From Xanthobacter dioxanivorans (lineage in GTDB: Bacteria > Pseudomonadota > Alphaproteobacteria > Rhizobiales > Xanthobacteraceae), in NCBI RefSeq assembly GCF_016807805.1, contig NZ_CP063362.1, forward strand, positions 1,302,001 through 1,366,000: a stretch of DNA of 64,000 bases. The letters run 5' to 3'. Numbering within the stretch: position 1 is the first letter of the stretch; each line of letters starts with the position of its first letter. Shown here one piece after another: positions 46,872 to 55,667 of the stretch. The translations under genes and the position numbers were made by a program. A model generated the notes under the pieces. The model did no database searches and had not been told where the DNA came from. It saw only the letters and a list, made by a program, of their open reading frames with translations.

Positions 46872-47381
46872 TCATTCAATGATGAGGATGATCCGCCGGC
46901 TGCGGGGCTCCACCACCGCCGTCTCGTTGCCGGGCATCACGACGTAGCGGTAGCCCGAGACGCCGTACCCCTCCCCGTAAGCCGGGCCGGGGGCGGCGGG
47001 CGCGTCATAATCGGCCTGGTCGAATCCCCGCGGGTCGTAGCCTTGCTGGTCGTACACCTGCTGGTCGTAGCCTTGCGGGCCGTAGATTTGCGGGCCGTAG
47101 ATTTGCGGGCCGTAGCCCGGCTGCACCTCGCCGGGCGCCACCGCGAATCGCCGCAGCTCGACGCCTTGCGGCACGACCTCCCCGATGGCCGCGACGAAGC
47201 CGCCGGGGACCGGTGCTGGTGGTACCGGATGACGCAGCACATAGGTTTCCATGTAGGTGCGCTGGGCCGGGGTGAAGGTTACGTAACCTCCCGGCACCGC
47301 CACCGTGGACTGCGCTGCCGCGCCGGACGCGCCAGCCAGAAGGGCCGCGGCGCCGACACCGAGGACAAGACGGTTTCTCAT
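46872..47381 (-). CDS. Secreted DUF1236-type protein with internal repeats
   Basis: A 169-residue protein with AGAGGAG upstream. A signal peptide (residues 1-24, ending GAAA) precedes a DUF1236-like pattern. VPGGFVAAIGEVVPQGVELR and the end RYVVMPGNETAVVEPRSRRI match the family's hallmark. The middle is a tandem repeat of five-residue units (GPQIY, GPQGY, DQQVY, DQQGY, DPRGF), encoded by 15-bp DNA repeats. Periplasmic or envelope location is likely; function unknown. Confidence 0.83.
   Translation of the reverse strand: MRNRLVLGVGAAALLAGASGAAAQSTVAVPGGYVTFTPAQRTYMETYVLRHPVPPAPVPGGFVAAIGEVVPQGVELRRFAVAPGEVQPGYGPQIYGPQIYGPQGYDQQVYDQQGYDPRGFDQADYDAPAAPGPAYGEGYGVSGYRYVVMPGNETAVVEPRSRRIILIIE
47028..47117. 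repeat. 15-bp coding tandem repeat, six units
   Basis: Units of the form TTGCGGGCCGTAGAT on the + strand: two perfect copies at 47073 and 47088, a near copy at 47103 and three diverged copies before them. All are in frame in the DUF1236-type gene, each unit encoding five residues. Confidence 0.85.
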
Positions 47382-47446
47382 GACAACTCCTCTTCCCATC
47401 CCCAGCATCCCGGGAAGACATCGTCATGGGCCAATTTGTTCCTATT

Positions 47447-47475
47447 TTGCCAAAATCAGCGCTGTAATATATAGT
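47447..47475 (+). promoter_or_regulatory. Housekeeping-type promoter upstream of alkB
   Basis: TTGCCA (47447-47452), 17-base spacer, TATAGT (47470-47475), in an AT-rich island about 95 bases before the alkB start. A strong match to the vegetative sigma-70 pattern. Confidence 0.6.
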
Positions 47476-47568
47476 TACTATCGTATTAAAGCCCGGCTCC
47501 AGCCAAGGGAAAGCCGCCATGGCGCTCCGGCGTCTTCTTCAAATTGCCGGATTGCGGTCTTCCCGGGC

Positions 47569-48198
47569 ATGACGGCATCTTCGGGTGCCCTCGACGTCGC
47601 CGCCGGCGCGCTGTGGTTTCGGGAGGCGCTCGACCGGCAGGCGCAAGCAGCGCTCGTCGCCGATATCCGCGCCGTCCTCGCCGAGGCGCCGCTTTTCACG
47701 CCCGCCATGCCCCGCACCGCCAAGCCCTTTTCGGTGCGCATGAGCAATTGCGGTCCCCTCGGCTGGGTGTCCGACGCCTCCGGATACCGCTATCAGACCT
47801 TCCATCCGGACACGCGCCGGCCGTGGCCGCCCCTGCCGGCGGCCCTCCTGGCGTTGTGGGAACGGTATTCGGGCTTTCCCGCGCCGCCCGAGGCCTGCCT
47901 CATCAATTATTATGGGCCCGATGCGCGCATGAGCCTGCACCAGGACCGGGACGAGGCGGACTTCACCGCGCCGGTTCTGTCGGTCTCCCTCGGCGACACC
48001 GCCCTGTTTCGCATCGGAGGCGAGGAGCGGAGCGGTCCCACCCGCTCCCTGCGCCTCGCCTCCGGTGACATTTTCCTGCTCTCGGGGCCGAGCCGCCTTG
48101 CCTTTCACGGCATCGACCGCATCCTGGCGGGGACCTCCACGCTGCTGCCCGAAGGCGGACGTTTCAACCTCACATTGCGTCGGGTCACCACCGCCTAG
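47569..48198 (+). CDS. alkB: AlkB-family DNA repair dioxygenase
   Basis: A 209-residue Fe(II)/2-oxoglutarate dioxygenase. The iron ligands are the HQD of MSLHQDRDEADF and the His of LAFHGIDRIL. The 2-oxoglutarate-binding Arg lies in GRFNLTLRRVT. NYYGPDARMSLHQDRD is the core AlkB signature, and CGPLGWVSDASGYRYQ is the nucleotide-recognition lid. It removes methyl groups from 1-methyladenine and 3-methylcytosine in DNA. The start was chosen at 47569 (MTASSGALDVAAGALWF); no strong ribosome-binding site is visible. Confidence 0.92.
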   Translation: MTASSGALDVAAGALWFREALDRQAQAALVADIRAVLAEAPLFTPAMPRTAKPFSVRMSNCGPLGWVSDASGYRYQTFHPDTRRPWPPLPAALLALWERYSGFPAPPEACLINYYGPDARMSLHQDRDEADFTAPVLSVSLGDTALFRIGGEERSGPTRSLRLASGDIFLLSGPSRLAFHGIDRILAGTSTLLPEGGRFNLTLRRVTTA

Positions 48199-48378
48199 TC
48201 CCGGACCAGATCCCGCTGTATCAACCCGATCGGGTGGATCACGCGCCGGTCGGATGGCGAGGCAGCTCAGGAATACGTGCTCCAGGCGCGTGCTCCCGCC
48301 GCTTGCCCCGCTCGCGATCCCCACCTAAATGCCGGATTGCCGCCCGAAACGGGGCGATTGTCCGTGCCGGAGCCGTTC

Positions 48379-49323
48379 ATGCGCCGTCCTCTTGCCGCCG
48401 TCCCCCTCGCCGTCGCGCTGGCGCTGGCTCTGCTGGTTCCCGCCATGGCCATGACCGCCGGCGTGATCTTCCCGCGCGGCTCCGTCATCGGCCTCGTGCC
48501 GCCGGCGGGGATGACGGAGAGCCAGGCCTTCCCCGGCTTCGAGGACCGCGCCCGCAACGCCTCCCTCATCATTCGCGACCTGCCGCCGGACGCCTTCGGG
48601 CAGATCGAGGCCGGCATGAGCGAGCAGGCCCTCGCGGCCAAGGGGGTGACCCTGCTGAAGCAGGAGCCGTTCCCCCTCGCCGGCGCCCGGGCGATGCTCT
48701 ACGAGGCGACCCAGTCCGCCGGTCTGGTGACGGTGCGCAAATGGGTGCTGCTGGCCGGCAACGAGACCGTGACGGCCTTCCTGACCTTCCAGGCGCCGGA
48801 CTCCGAGAGCGAGGCCTACCCGTCCGCCGTGGTCAAGGCCGCCTTCGCCACATTGTCCATCCGCTCGGTGACCGAGCAGATGGCGGCGCTCCCCTTCGCC
48901 CTCACCGACCTGGCTGGCTTCCGCCCGGTGGCCACCGCGGGAGGCACGGTGGTGTTCCTCACCGACGGACCAAAGAATGCCATCGAGGGCGCCGAGCAGC
49001 CGGTCTTCGTGGTGTCCATCGGCGCGCCGTCCCCGCGCGAAGGCGATCGCCGCGACTTCGCCGTGCGCCTCATGTCCGGCCTGCCCGGGGTGCGGGAGCT
49101 GCGGCTCGAGCGGGCCGAGCCGCTGCGCATCTCCGGCCAGACGGGCTTCGAGGTCATGGCCACCGGCAAGGACGCGAAGACCGGCACCCCCATCAAGGTG
49201 GTGCTGTGGCTCCGCTTCGGACCGACTGCCTTCCTCCAGATGGTGGGCATCACCAGGCAGGACGACTTCCCCGACCTCTACGACCGCCTGCGCGCCCTGC
49301 GGGACGGGATCGAGTCGCGCTGA
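48379..49323 (+). CDS. Secreted protein of unknown function upstream of hupT
   Basis: A 314-residue protein starting MRRPLAAVPLAVALALALLV, with CGGAG upstream. A clear signal peptide (cleavage near residue 25) is followed by an alternating strand/helix pattern with no cysteines. Motifs include GSVIGLVPPAGMTESQAFPG, WVLLAGNETVTAFLTFQAPD and VLWLRFGPTAFLQMVGITRQ. No family is recognised; it resembles periplasmic proteins common in Xanthobacteraceae. It ends 117 bases before hupT on the same strand, so co-transcription is possible but unproven. Confidence 0.75.
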   Translation: MRRPLAAVPLAVALALALLVPAMAMTAGVIFPRGSVIGLVPPAGMTESQAFPGFEDRARNASLIIRDLPPDAFGQIEAGMSEQALAAKGVTLLKQEPFPLAGARAMLYEATQSAGLVTVRKWVLLAGNETVTAFLTFQAPDSESEAYPSAVVKAAFATLSIRSVTEQMAALPFALTDLAGFRPVATAGGTVVFLTDGPKNAIEGAEQPVFVVSIGAPSPREGDRRDFAVRLMSGLPGVRELRLERAEPLRISGQTGFEVMATGKDAKTGTPIKVVLWLRFGPTAFLQMVGITRQDDFPDLYDRLRALRDGIESR

Positions 49324-49440
49324 CGCGGCCTGGACGTCAACGGAACACCACCTGGGCGCCGCCGGACACCTCGGGCGTTGCGCCCGGGGACGGGCGGGAT
49401 TAACCTTCTCTTTTCGCCGCCTCGTGCCCAGGACCGCCGC

Positions 49441-50829
49441 ATGCCCCTCCCCGAGGGCAAGGACTTTCTCACCGACACGCCCCTCGCCTTCGCCGGGGCC
49501 GGGACGGAATTCGGCGCGGTGGACGCGGAGGAGGCGTGGATCGCCGTCATCCGCAAGATGGACGAGACCTATGCCGAGCTCGTCCGCCAGCAGGTGGAGC
49601 TGGAGGAGAAGAACGCCGCGCTGGAGGAGGCCCAGGGTTTCATCGCCGGCCTGCTCGGCTCCATGACCGACGTGCTGGTCGCCTGCGACCTCTCCGGCCG
49701 GGTGGAGCAGGTGAACCTCGCCGCCGAGCGCGCCTTCGGCCAGCGCGCCGACGCCCTCCTCGGCCGCCCCCTCGCCGAACTCCTTGATGCCGCCTCCCCC
49801 ACCGGCGCCGCCGACGTCCTGTCCACCGTGGCCCGACGCCAGCGCATCGCCGACCGGGAATTCGCGCTGGCGACGCCGGATGGGCCGCTCGCGGTGTCCG
49901 TCAACGGCGCGCTGCGCTTCGACCCGCGCGGACGGGCGGTGGGCATCGTGCTGGTGGGCCGGCCCATCGGCGAGCTGCGCGCCGCCTATCACGAGCTCGC
50001 GCAGGCCCACGAGCACCTCAAGCGCACCCAGCAGCAGCTCGTGCATGCCGAGAAGATGGCCTCCCTCGGCCGGCTGGTGGCGGGCGTCGCCCACGAGCTC
50101 AACAACCCCATCTCCTTCGTCTACGGCAATGCCCACGCGCTGAAGCGCTATGCCGAGCGGCTCATTGCCTATCTCGACGCGGTGCATGCCGGCGCCGATC
50201 CCGCAAGCCTCGCCAAGGTGCGGGGCGAGTTGCGCGTGGACCGGGCGCTCGCCGACATCCCCGCCACCCTTGCCGGCATGCTGGAAGGCGCCGAGCGGGT
50301 GCGCGACATCGTGGCGGACCTGCGCCGCTTCTCCTCCGACCGGCGCGAGGCGCGCGAGGTGTTCGACATGGCCTCGGTGGTGCGCTCGGCGGTGGACTGG
50401 GTGGCGAAATCGCAGATGCCCGATCTCTCCATCCATGTCAGCGTGCCGGAGGGGCTGGAGGTCGTGGGTCATCCCGGCCACATCCACCAGGTCATGATGA
50501 ACCTCGTGCAGAACGCCGTGGACGCCATGGAGGGCCGGCCCGACCGTCGGCTCGAGATCACCGGCGCCCGCGTCGCCGCACCGGGGGGCGGGCAGAAGGG
50601 CGGACAGGTGGTGGTGCGGGTGCGCGACACCGGGCCGGGCATTCCCGAGGAGATCATCGGGCGTGTCTTCGATCCCTTCTTCACCACCAAGCCGGTGGGC
50701 AAGGGCACCGGGCTGGGCCTGTCCATCTGCTACCGCATCGCCGAGGAGCACGAAGGCCGGCTGGAGGCCGCGAACCATCCGGACGGCGGGGCGGTGGTCG
50801 CCCTCGTCCTGCCGGAGAGCCGGCCATGA
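49441..50829 (+). CDS. hupT: Hydrogen-signalling sensor histidine kinase HupT/HoxJ
   Basis: A 462-residue soluble kinase. A coiled-coil head (about 30-70) precedes a PAS domain (about 72-170, FIAGLLGSMTDVLVACDLSG). The H-box is GVAHELNNPISFVYGN (His about 218). ATPase boxes are NLVQNAVDAM, DTGPGIPEE, FDPFFTTKP and GKGTGLGLSI. No membrane helix is present, as expected for a kinase that docks on the cytoplasmic H2 sensor HupUV through its PAS domain. Its stop overlaps the hupU ATG by ATGA. The partner regulator (HupR/HoxA) is not in the window. Confidence 0.92.
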   Translation: MPLPEGKDFLTDTPLAFAGAGTEFGAVDAEEAWIAVIRKMDETYAELVRQQVELEEKNAALEEAQGFIAGLLGSMTDVLVACDLSGRVEQVNLAAERAFGQRADALLGRPLAELLDAASPTGAADVLSTVARRQRIADREFALATPDGPLAVSVNGALRFDPRGRAVGIVLVGRPIGELRAAYHELAQAHEHLKRTQQQLVHAEKMASLGRLVAGVAHELNNPISFVYGNAHALKRYAERLIAYLDAVHAGADPASLAKVRGELRVDRALADIPATLAGMLEGAERVRDIVADLRRFSSDRREAREVFDMASVVRSAVDWVAKSQMPDLSIHVSVPEGLEVVGHPGHIHQVMMNLVQNAVDAMEGRPDRRLEITGARVAAPGGGQKGGQVVVRVRDTGPGIPEEIIGRVFDPFFTTKPVGKGTGLGLSICYRIAEEHEGRLEAANHPDGGAVVALVLPESRP

Positions 50830-51860
50830 GCGCGAGACCGGGGCCGGTTCCGCCCCGCCGTCCCTTCACCGTGCTCTGGCTGCAATCGGGCGGGTGCGGC
50901 GGCTGCACCATGTCGCTGCTCTGCGCCGAGGCGCCGGACCTGTCGGCGACCCTCGCCAGCGCCAACATCCGCTTCCTCTGGCACCCGACCCTCTCGGAGG
51001 AGACCGGCGCAGAGGCGCTCGCCCTGTTCGATGCCGTGCTGTCGGGCGAGGCGCCCCTCGACGCCCTGTGCGTGGAGGGCGCCCTGCTGCGCGGCCCCAA
51101 CGGCACCGGGCGGTTCCACATGCTGGCCGGCACCAACGTCGCCACCATCGAATGGGTGCGGCGGCTGGCGGCCGTGGCCGAGCACGTGGTGGCGGTGGGG
51201 ACCTGCGCCGCCTATGGCGGCGTGACCGCCGCCGGCGTCAATCCGGCCGACGCCTGCGGCCTGCAATATGACGGGCGCCGTCCCGGCGGCGCGCTGGGGA
51301 CCGCCTTCCGCTCCCGCTCCGGCCTGCCGGTGATCAATATCGCCGGCTGCCCCACCCATCCCAACTGGGTGACCGAGACGCTGATGCTACTCGCCGCCGG
51401 GCTGATCCACGCCGACGACCTGGACATCTACGCCCGCCCGCGCTTCTACGCCGACCACCTCGTTCATCACGGCTGCCCGCGCAACGAATATTACGAGTAC
51501 AAGGCAAGTGCCGAGAAAATGAGCGACCTCGGCTGCATGATGGAGCATCTGGGCTGCCTCGGCACCCAGGCCCATGGCGACTGCAACACCCGCCTGTGGA
51601 ACGGCGAGGGGTCCTGCACCCGTGGCGGCCACGCCTGCATCAACTGTACCGCGCCGGAATTCGAGGAGCCGGGCCATGCCTTCCTGGACACGCCGAAGAT
51701 CGGCGGCATCCCGGTGGGCCTGCCCACGGACATGCCCAAGGCCTGGTTCATCGCCCTCTCCTCCCTCGCCAAGGCGGCGACGCCGGAACGCCTCAGGCGC
51801 AACGCCACCTCCGACCACGTTCTGACGCCGCCGGCCGTCCGGGACATCCGGAAACGATGA
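50826..51860 (+). CDS. hupU: Regulatory [NiFe] hydrogenase small subunit HupU/HoxB
   Basis: A 344-residue small subunit. No Tat signal is present: the cluster-binding SGGCGGCTMS begins at residue 21. Further Fe-S ligands lie in AVGTCAAYGG, INIAGCPTHPNW, HHGCPRNEYYE, LGCLGTQAHGDCNTRLWN and GGHACINCTAPEF. Lack of an export signal and the HupT/HupV neighbours define a group 2b sensor hydrogenase rather than a respiratory one. It transfers electrons from the H2 site and takes part in signalling to HupT. It overlaps the genes on both sides by ATGA. Confidence 0.93.
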   Translation: MSARPGPVPPRRPFTVLWLQSGGCGGCTMSLLCAEAPDLSATLASANIRFLWHPTLSEETGAEALALFDAVLSGEAPLDALCVEGALLRGPNGTGRFHMLAGTNVATIEWVRRLAAVAEHVVAVGTCAAYGGVTAAGVNPADACGLQYDGRRPGGALGTAFRSRSGLPVINIAGCPTHPNWVTETLMLLAAGLIHADDLDIYARPRFYADHLVHHGCPRNEYYEYKASAEKMSDLGCMMEHLGCLGTQAHGDCNTRLWNGEGSCTRGGHACINCTAPEFEEPGHAFLDTPKIGGIPVGLPTDMPKAWFIALSSLAKAATPERLRRNATSDHVLTPPAVRDIRKR

Positions 51861-53314
51861 GCCAAGGCCCCACGCGCCTCGTCGTCGGCCCGTTCAACCG
51901 GGTGGAAGGCGATCTTGAGGTCCGCCTCGACGTGGCCGACGGAGCGGTGCGGGAGGCGTTCGTCTCCTCGCCCCTCTTCCGCGGCTTCGAGCGCATCCTG
52001 GAAGGGCGCGACCCGCGCGACGCCCTCGTCATCGCCCCGCGCATCTGCGGCATCTGCTCGGTGTCCCAGTCCCATGCGGCGGCGGTGGCGCTGGCGGCGC
52101 TCCAGGGCATCGCACCGACGGACAATGGCCGTGTCGCCACCAACCTGATCCTCGCCACCGAGAACGTGGCCGACCACCTCACCCACTTCCACGTCTTCTT
52201 CATGCCCGACTTCGCCCGCGCCATCTATGAGGACCGGCCGTGGTTCGCCACCGCCGCCCGGCGCTTCAAGGCGGCGCAGGGGGAGAGCGTGCGCCGGGCG
52301 CTGGCGACGCGGACGACGCTGCTCCATGTGCTGGGCCTGCTCGCGGGCCGCTGGCCGCATACGCTGGCACTCCAGCCCGGCGGGGTGGCGAAAGGGGCGG
52401 ACGCGCGGGACCAGATGCGTCTTCTCGCCACCCTCGGCGCCGTGCGGGCGGACCTGGAGGAACGCCTTTACGGCGCGCCGCTGGAGCAGGTGGCGGAGCT
52501 GTCCGCCGCCGCCGACCTCGATGCGTGGCGTCGAGCCGGGCCGGATGGCGATTTCCGCCTGTTCCTGGAGATCGCCGCCGATCTCGATTTGGTCACCCTC
52601 GGCCGCGCCCACGACCGGTTCCTGTCCTACGGTGCCTATCCGCAGGCGGACGGACGGCTCTATGCCCCTGGCACCTTCGCCGGGGGACGGGACGGCGCGC
52701 TCGATCCCGCCGCCATCGCCGAGGACCACACCTTCGCCCGCATGGAAGGCCGGGAGGGTCCCCACGCCCCGTTCGAGGGCTCGACCTTCCCCGATGCGGC
52801 GGACGAGACCGGCTACACCTGGTGCAAGGCGCCGCGGCTGTCCGGCCTCACCTTCGAGACCGGCGCCTTCGCCCGGCAGGTGGTGGCGGGCCATCCCCTC
52901 GCCCGCGACCTTGCCACGGCGGAAGGCGCCAATGTGCGCTCGCGGGTCGTCGGCCGGCTGGTGGAGACGGCGCGCACCCTCGTGGCCATGGAAGGCTGGG
53001 TGCGGGAGCTGGAACCCGGCGCGCCTTGGTGCGCCCAGGGCACGATGCCCCATGCCGGCCGCGCCTTCGGGCTGACCGAAGCCGCGCGCGGCGCGCTCGG
53101 CCACTGGATGGTGGTGGAGAAGGGCCGCATCGCCCGCTACCAGATCATCGCCCCCACCACCTGGAACTTCTCGCCCCGCGATGCCGGAGGCCAGCCCGGA
53201 CCGCTGGAAACCGCCCTCGTGGGCGCGCCGATCCGACAGGGAGAGACCACGCCGGTGAGCGTGCAGCACATCGTGCGCTCCTTCGATCCTTGCATGGTCT
53301 GCACGGTGCATTGA
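51857..53314 (+). CDS. hupV: Regulatory [NiFe] hydrogenase large subunit HupV/HoxC
   Basis: A 485-residue large subunit. The NiFe site ligands are in the L1 motif RICGICSVSQSHA (Cys64, Cys67) and the L2 motif DPCMVCTVH (Cys479, Cys482). The protein ends exactly at the L2 His, with no C-terminal extension for an endopeptidase to remove, which is the hallmark of sensor hydrogenases. WKAPRLSGLTFETG-like and GTMPHAGRAFGLTEAARGAL segments fit the family. With HupU it senses H2 and relieves or triggers HupT kinase activity. hypF follows after 8 bases. Confidence 0.94.
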   Translation: MSQGPTRLVVGPFNRVEGDLEVRLDVADGAVREAFVSSPLFRGFERILEGRDPRDALVIAPRICGICSVSQSHAAAVALAALQGIAPTDNGRVATNLILATENVADHLTHFHVFFMPDFARAIYEDRPWFATAARRFKAAQGESVRRALATRTTLLHVLGLLAGRWPHTLALQPGGVAKGADARDQMRLLATLGAVRADLEERLYGAPLEQVAELSAAADLDAWRRAGPDGDFRLFLEIAADLDLVTLGRAHDRFLSYGAYPQADGRLYAPGTFAGGRDGALDPAAIAEDHTFARMEGREGPHAPFEGSTFPDAADETGYTWCKAPRLSGLTFETGAFARQVVAGHPLARDLATAEGANVRSRVVGRLVETARTLVAMEGWVRELEPGAPWCAQGTMPHAGRAFGLTEAARGALGHWMVVEKGRIARYQIIAPTTWNFSPRDAGGQPGPLETALVGAPIRQGETTPVSVQHIVRSFDPCMVCTVH

Positions 53315-53322
53315 GCCGTCCC

Positions 53323-55626
53323 ATGCCGAACGGGAAAGGGGGGGCGGAGCAGATCGAGGTCTGCGGCATCGTTCAGGGGGTGGGCTTCCGCCCCTTCGTC
53401 TACCGCCTCGCCGCGCGGCTCGGCCTCGACGGTGATGTGCGCAATGCCGGCGACCGGGTGATCATCCACGCGAGCGGCCCCCGCGCGGTCCTCGATGCCT
53501 TCGCCGCGGCTCTCTTGGCCGAAGCCCCCGTGCTGGCGCGGGTGGAAGCGATCACGCGACGCCCGGCGGCCGTGCCCGAGCCCGGTTTCCGCATCATCGA
53601 GAGCGGCGCCGGCACCGTGTCAGTCGGCGTAGTGCCGGACGTGGCCACCTGCCCCGCCTGCCGCGCCGAGATCGCCGACCCGGCGGCCCGGCGCCATCGC
53701 TATGCCTTCACCAACTGCACCGATTGCGGGCCGCGCTTTTCCATCGTCACCGGCCTGCCCTATGACCGGCCGGCCACCACCATGGCCGGCTTTGCCATGT
53801 GCCCCGCCTGCCGGGCGGAATATGAAGACCCCGCCGACCGCCGCTTTCATGCCCAGCCCATCGCCTGCCCGGACTGCGGACCGCGCCTGTGGGTGGAAGG
53901 CGCAGGCGCGCCCGCCGAGGCGAACCCCATCGGCCATGCCGCCGCCCTGCTGCGCGCCGGCCGCATCCTCGCGGTGAAGGGGCTCGGCGGCTTCCACATC
54001 GCCTGCGACGCCACCTGCGAGACCGCCGTCGCCGAACTGCGCGCCCGCAAGCATCGGCCCACCAAGCCCCTCGCCGTCATGGCGGACCTCGCCACCGCCC
54101 ACGGGCTGTGCACCATTTCGGCGGACGAGGACGCCGCGCTCCTCCATCCCTCCGCCCCGATCCTGCTGCTGCCCCTGAAACAAGGCGCGCCATTGGCGTC
54201 CGGCATCGCCCCCGGCCAGCACCATCTCGGCCTGATGCTGCCCTACACGCCGCTGCACCACCTGCTGCTCGCCGAGACCGGCCGACCTCTGGTGATGACC
54301 TCGGGCAACCGCTCCGGCGAGCCGCAGATCTTCCGCGACGATGCGGCGCGCGATGGCCTCGCCGGCATCGTCGATGCCTTCCTGATGCACGACCGGCCCA
54401 TCGCCCGGCGCCTCGACGACAGCGTCGCACGCACCGCCGCCGGGGCGCCCAGGGTGATGCGGCGCGGGCGGGGCCTTGCCCCCGTGCCGCTGCCGTTGCC
54501 GCAGGACTTCGCCGGCGCCCCGCCCGTCCTCGCCATGGGCGGTGAACTGAAGAACGCCCTCTGCCTCACCCACGGGTCGAAGGCGCTGCTCTCCCACCAT
54601 CTCGGCGACCTGGACGAGCCGGCCACCGGCGACGCCTACGAGATCGCCCTTGCCGACTACACCGCCTTGTTCACCCATCGCCCGCAGGTGGTGGCGGTGG
54701 ACCTGCACCCCGACTACCGCGCCACCCGCCTCGGCGAAGCCGTCGCGCTGGCGCGCGGCCTCGTGGTGGAGCGGGTGCAGCACCACCACGCCCATGTCGC
54801 CGGCGCCATGGCGGAGAATGGCTGGCGAAGGGCGAACGGGCCGGTGGTGGGCATCGCCCTCGACGGGCTGGGCCTCGGCGAGGATGGCACCGTCTGGGGC
54901 GCCGAGGTGCTGGTCTGCGATTACCGGACGAGCCGCCGCGCCGCGCGCCTCTCGCCCATTCCGCTGGCCGGCGGCGACGCGGCGAGCCGCGAGCCGTGGC
55001 GCGTGCTGCTGGCCCATCTCGACCGCGCCCTGGGGCCGGCGGCGGTGGCTGGCGATCCGCATCTCGCCAGCCTGTTCGCGGGAAAGCCCGTCGCCACCCT
55101 GCGCGCCATGGTGGGCAGGGGGCTGAACGCGCCGTCCGCCTCGTCCGCCGGCCGGCTGTTCGACGCGGTGGCGGCGCTCCTGCGCCTCGCGCCGGACCGG
55201 CTGAGCCACGAGGGCGAGGCCGCCATGGCCCTGGAGGCGGTGGCGGTCACGGAAGCCGGCACTCCCCCCTATCCGTTCGCGCTGCGCCCGGAAGCGGGTC
55301 TGACCGAAATCGATCCCGCCCCGCTCTGGCAGGCGCTGATGCAAGATCTTCATGCCGGCCGGAACCGCGGCGCCATGGCCGCCGCCTTCCACACCGGCCT
55401 CGCCGATGTGTTCGCCACCGTGGCGGCCCATACTGCCACGGCGGAGGGGCTCGCCACCGTCGCCGTCTCCGGCGGCGTCTTCCAGAATGCGCTGCTGCTG
55501 GAGGAAACGGCACGGCGGCTCCGGCGGCACGGCCTCACGGTGCTCGTTCCCGCCCAGGTGCCGGCCAATGACGGCGGCCTCGCCTTCGGCCAGGCGGTGG
55601 TCACGGCGGCGCGGCATATGGGCTGA
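53323..55626 (+). CDS. hypF: Hydrogenase maturation carbamoyltransferase HypF
   Basis: A 767-residue maturation enzyme with four parts. The acylphosphatase domain (about 8-98) has GIVQGVGFRPFVYRLA. Two zinc fingers of type C-x2-C-x18-C-x2-C begin at CPAC and again at CPAC. The YrdC-like domain has VKGLGGFHIACDA and KHRPTKPLAVM. The Kae1-like domain has VQHHHAHVAGAMAENGW and VAVSGGVFQNALLLEE. HypF makes the carbamoyl group that HypE turns into the cyanide ligands of the NiFe centre. It is placed directly behind its likely client hupV; hypABCDE are not in the window. Confidence 0.95.
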   Translation: MPNGKGGAEQIEVCGIVQGVGFRPFVYRLAARLGLDGDVRNAGDRVIIHASGPRAVLDAFAAALLAEAPVLARVEAITRRPAAVPEPGFRIIESGAGTVSVGVVPDVATCPACRAEIADPAARRHRYAFTNCTDCGPRFSIVTGLPYDRPATTMAGFAMCPACRAEYEDPADRRFHAQPIACPDCGPRLWVEGAGAPAEANPIGHAAALLRAGRILAVKGLGGFHIACDATCETAVAELRARKHRPTKPLAVMADLATAHGLCTISADEDAALLHPSAPILLLPLKQGAPLASGIAPGQHHLGLMLPYTPLHHLLLAETGRPLVMTSGNRSGEPQIFRDDAARDGLAGIVDAFLMHDRPIARRLDDSVARTAAGAPRVMRRGRGLAPVPLPLPQDFAGAPPVLAMGGELKNALCLTHGSKALLSHHLGDLDEPATGDAYEIALADYTALFTHRPQVVAVDLHPDYRATRLGEAVALARGLVVERVQHHHAHVAGAMAENGWRRANGPVVGIALDGLGLGEDGTVWGAEVLVCDYRTSRRAARLSPIPLAGGDAASREPWRVLLAHLDRALGPAAVAGDPHLASLFAGKPVATLRAMVGRGLNAPSASSAGRLFDAVAALLRLAPDRLSHEGEAAMALEAVAVTEAGTPPYPFALRPEAGLTEIDPAPLWQALMQDLHAGRNRGAMAAAFHTGLADVFATVAAHTATAEGLATVAVSGGVFQNALLLEETARRLRRHGLTVLVPAQVPANDGGLAFGQAVVTAARHMG

Positions 55627-55667
55627 GGCCCGTTTTCGTCCCGCCCCGGCGGGGCTATGGTGATTCG

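Noticed and set aside
50826..53314. Reading HupU/HupV as a respiratory uptake hydrogenase
   Set aside because: No Tat signal on the small subunit and no cleavable C-terminal extension on the large one; kinase gene overlaps directly. These mark a sensor hydrogenase.
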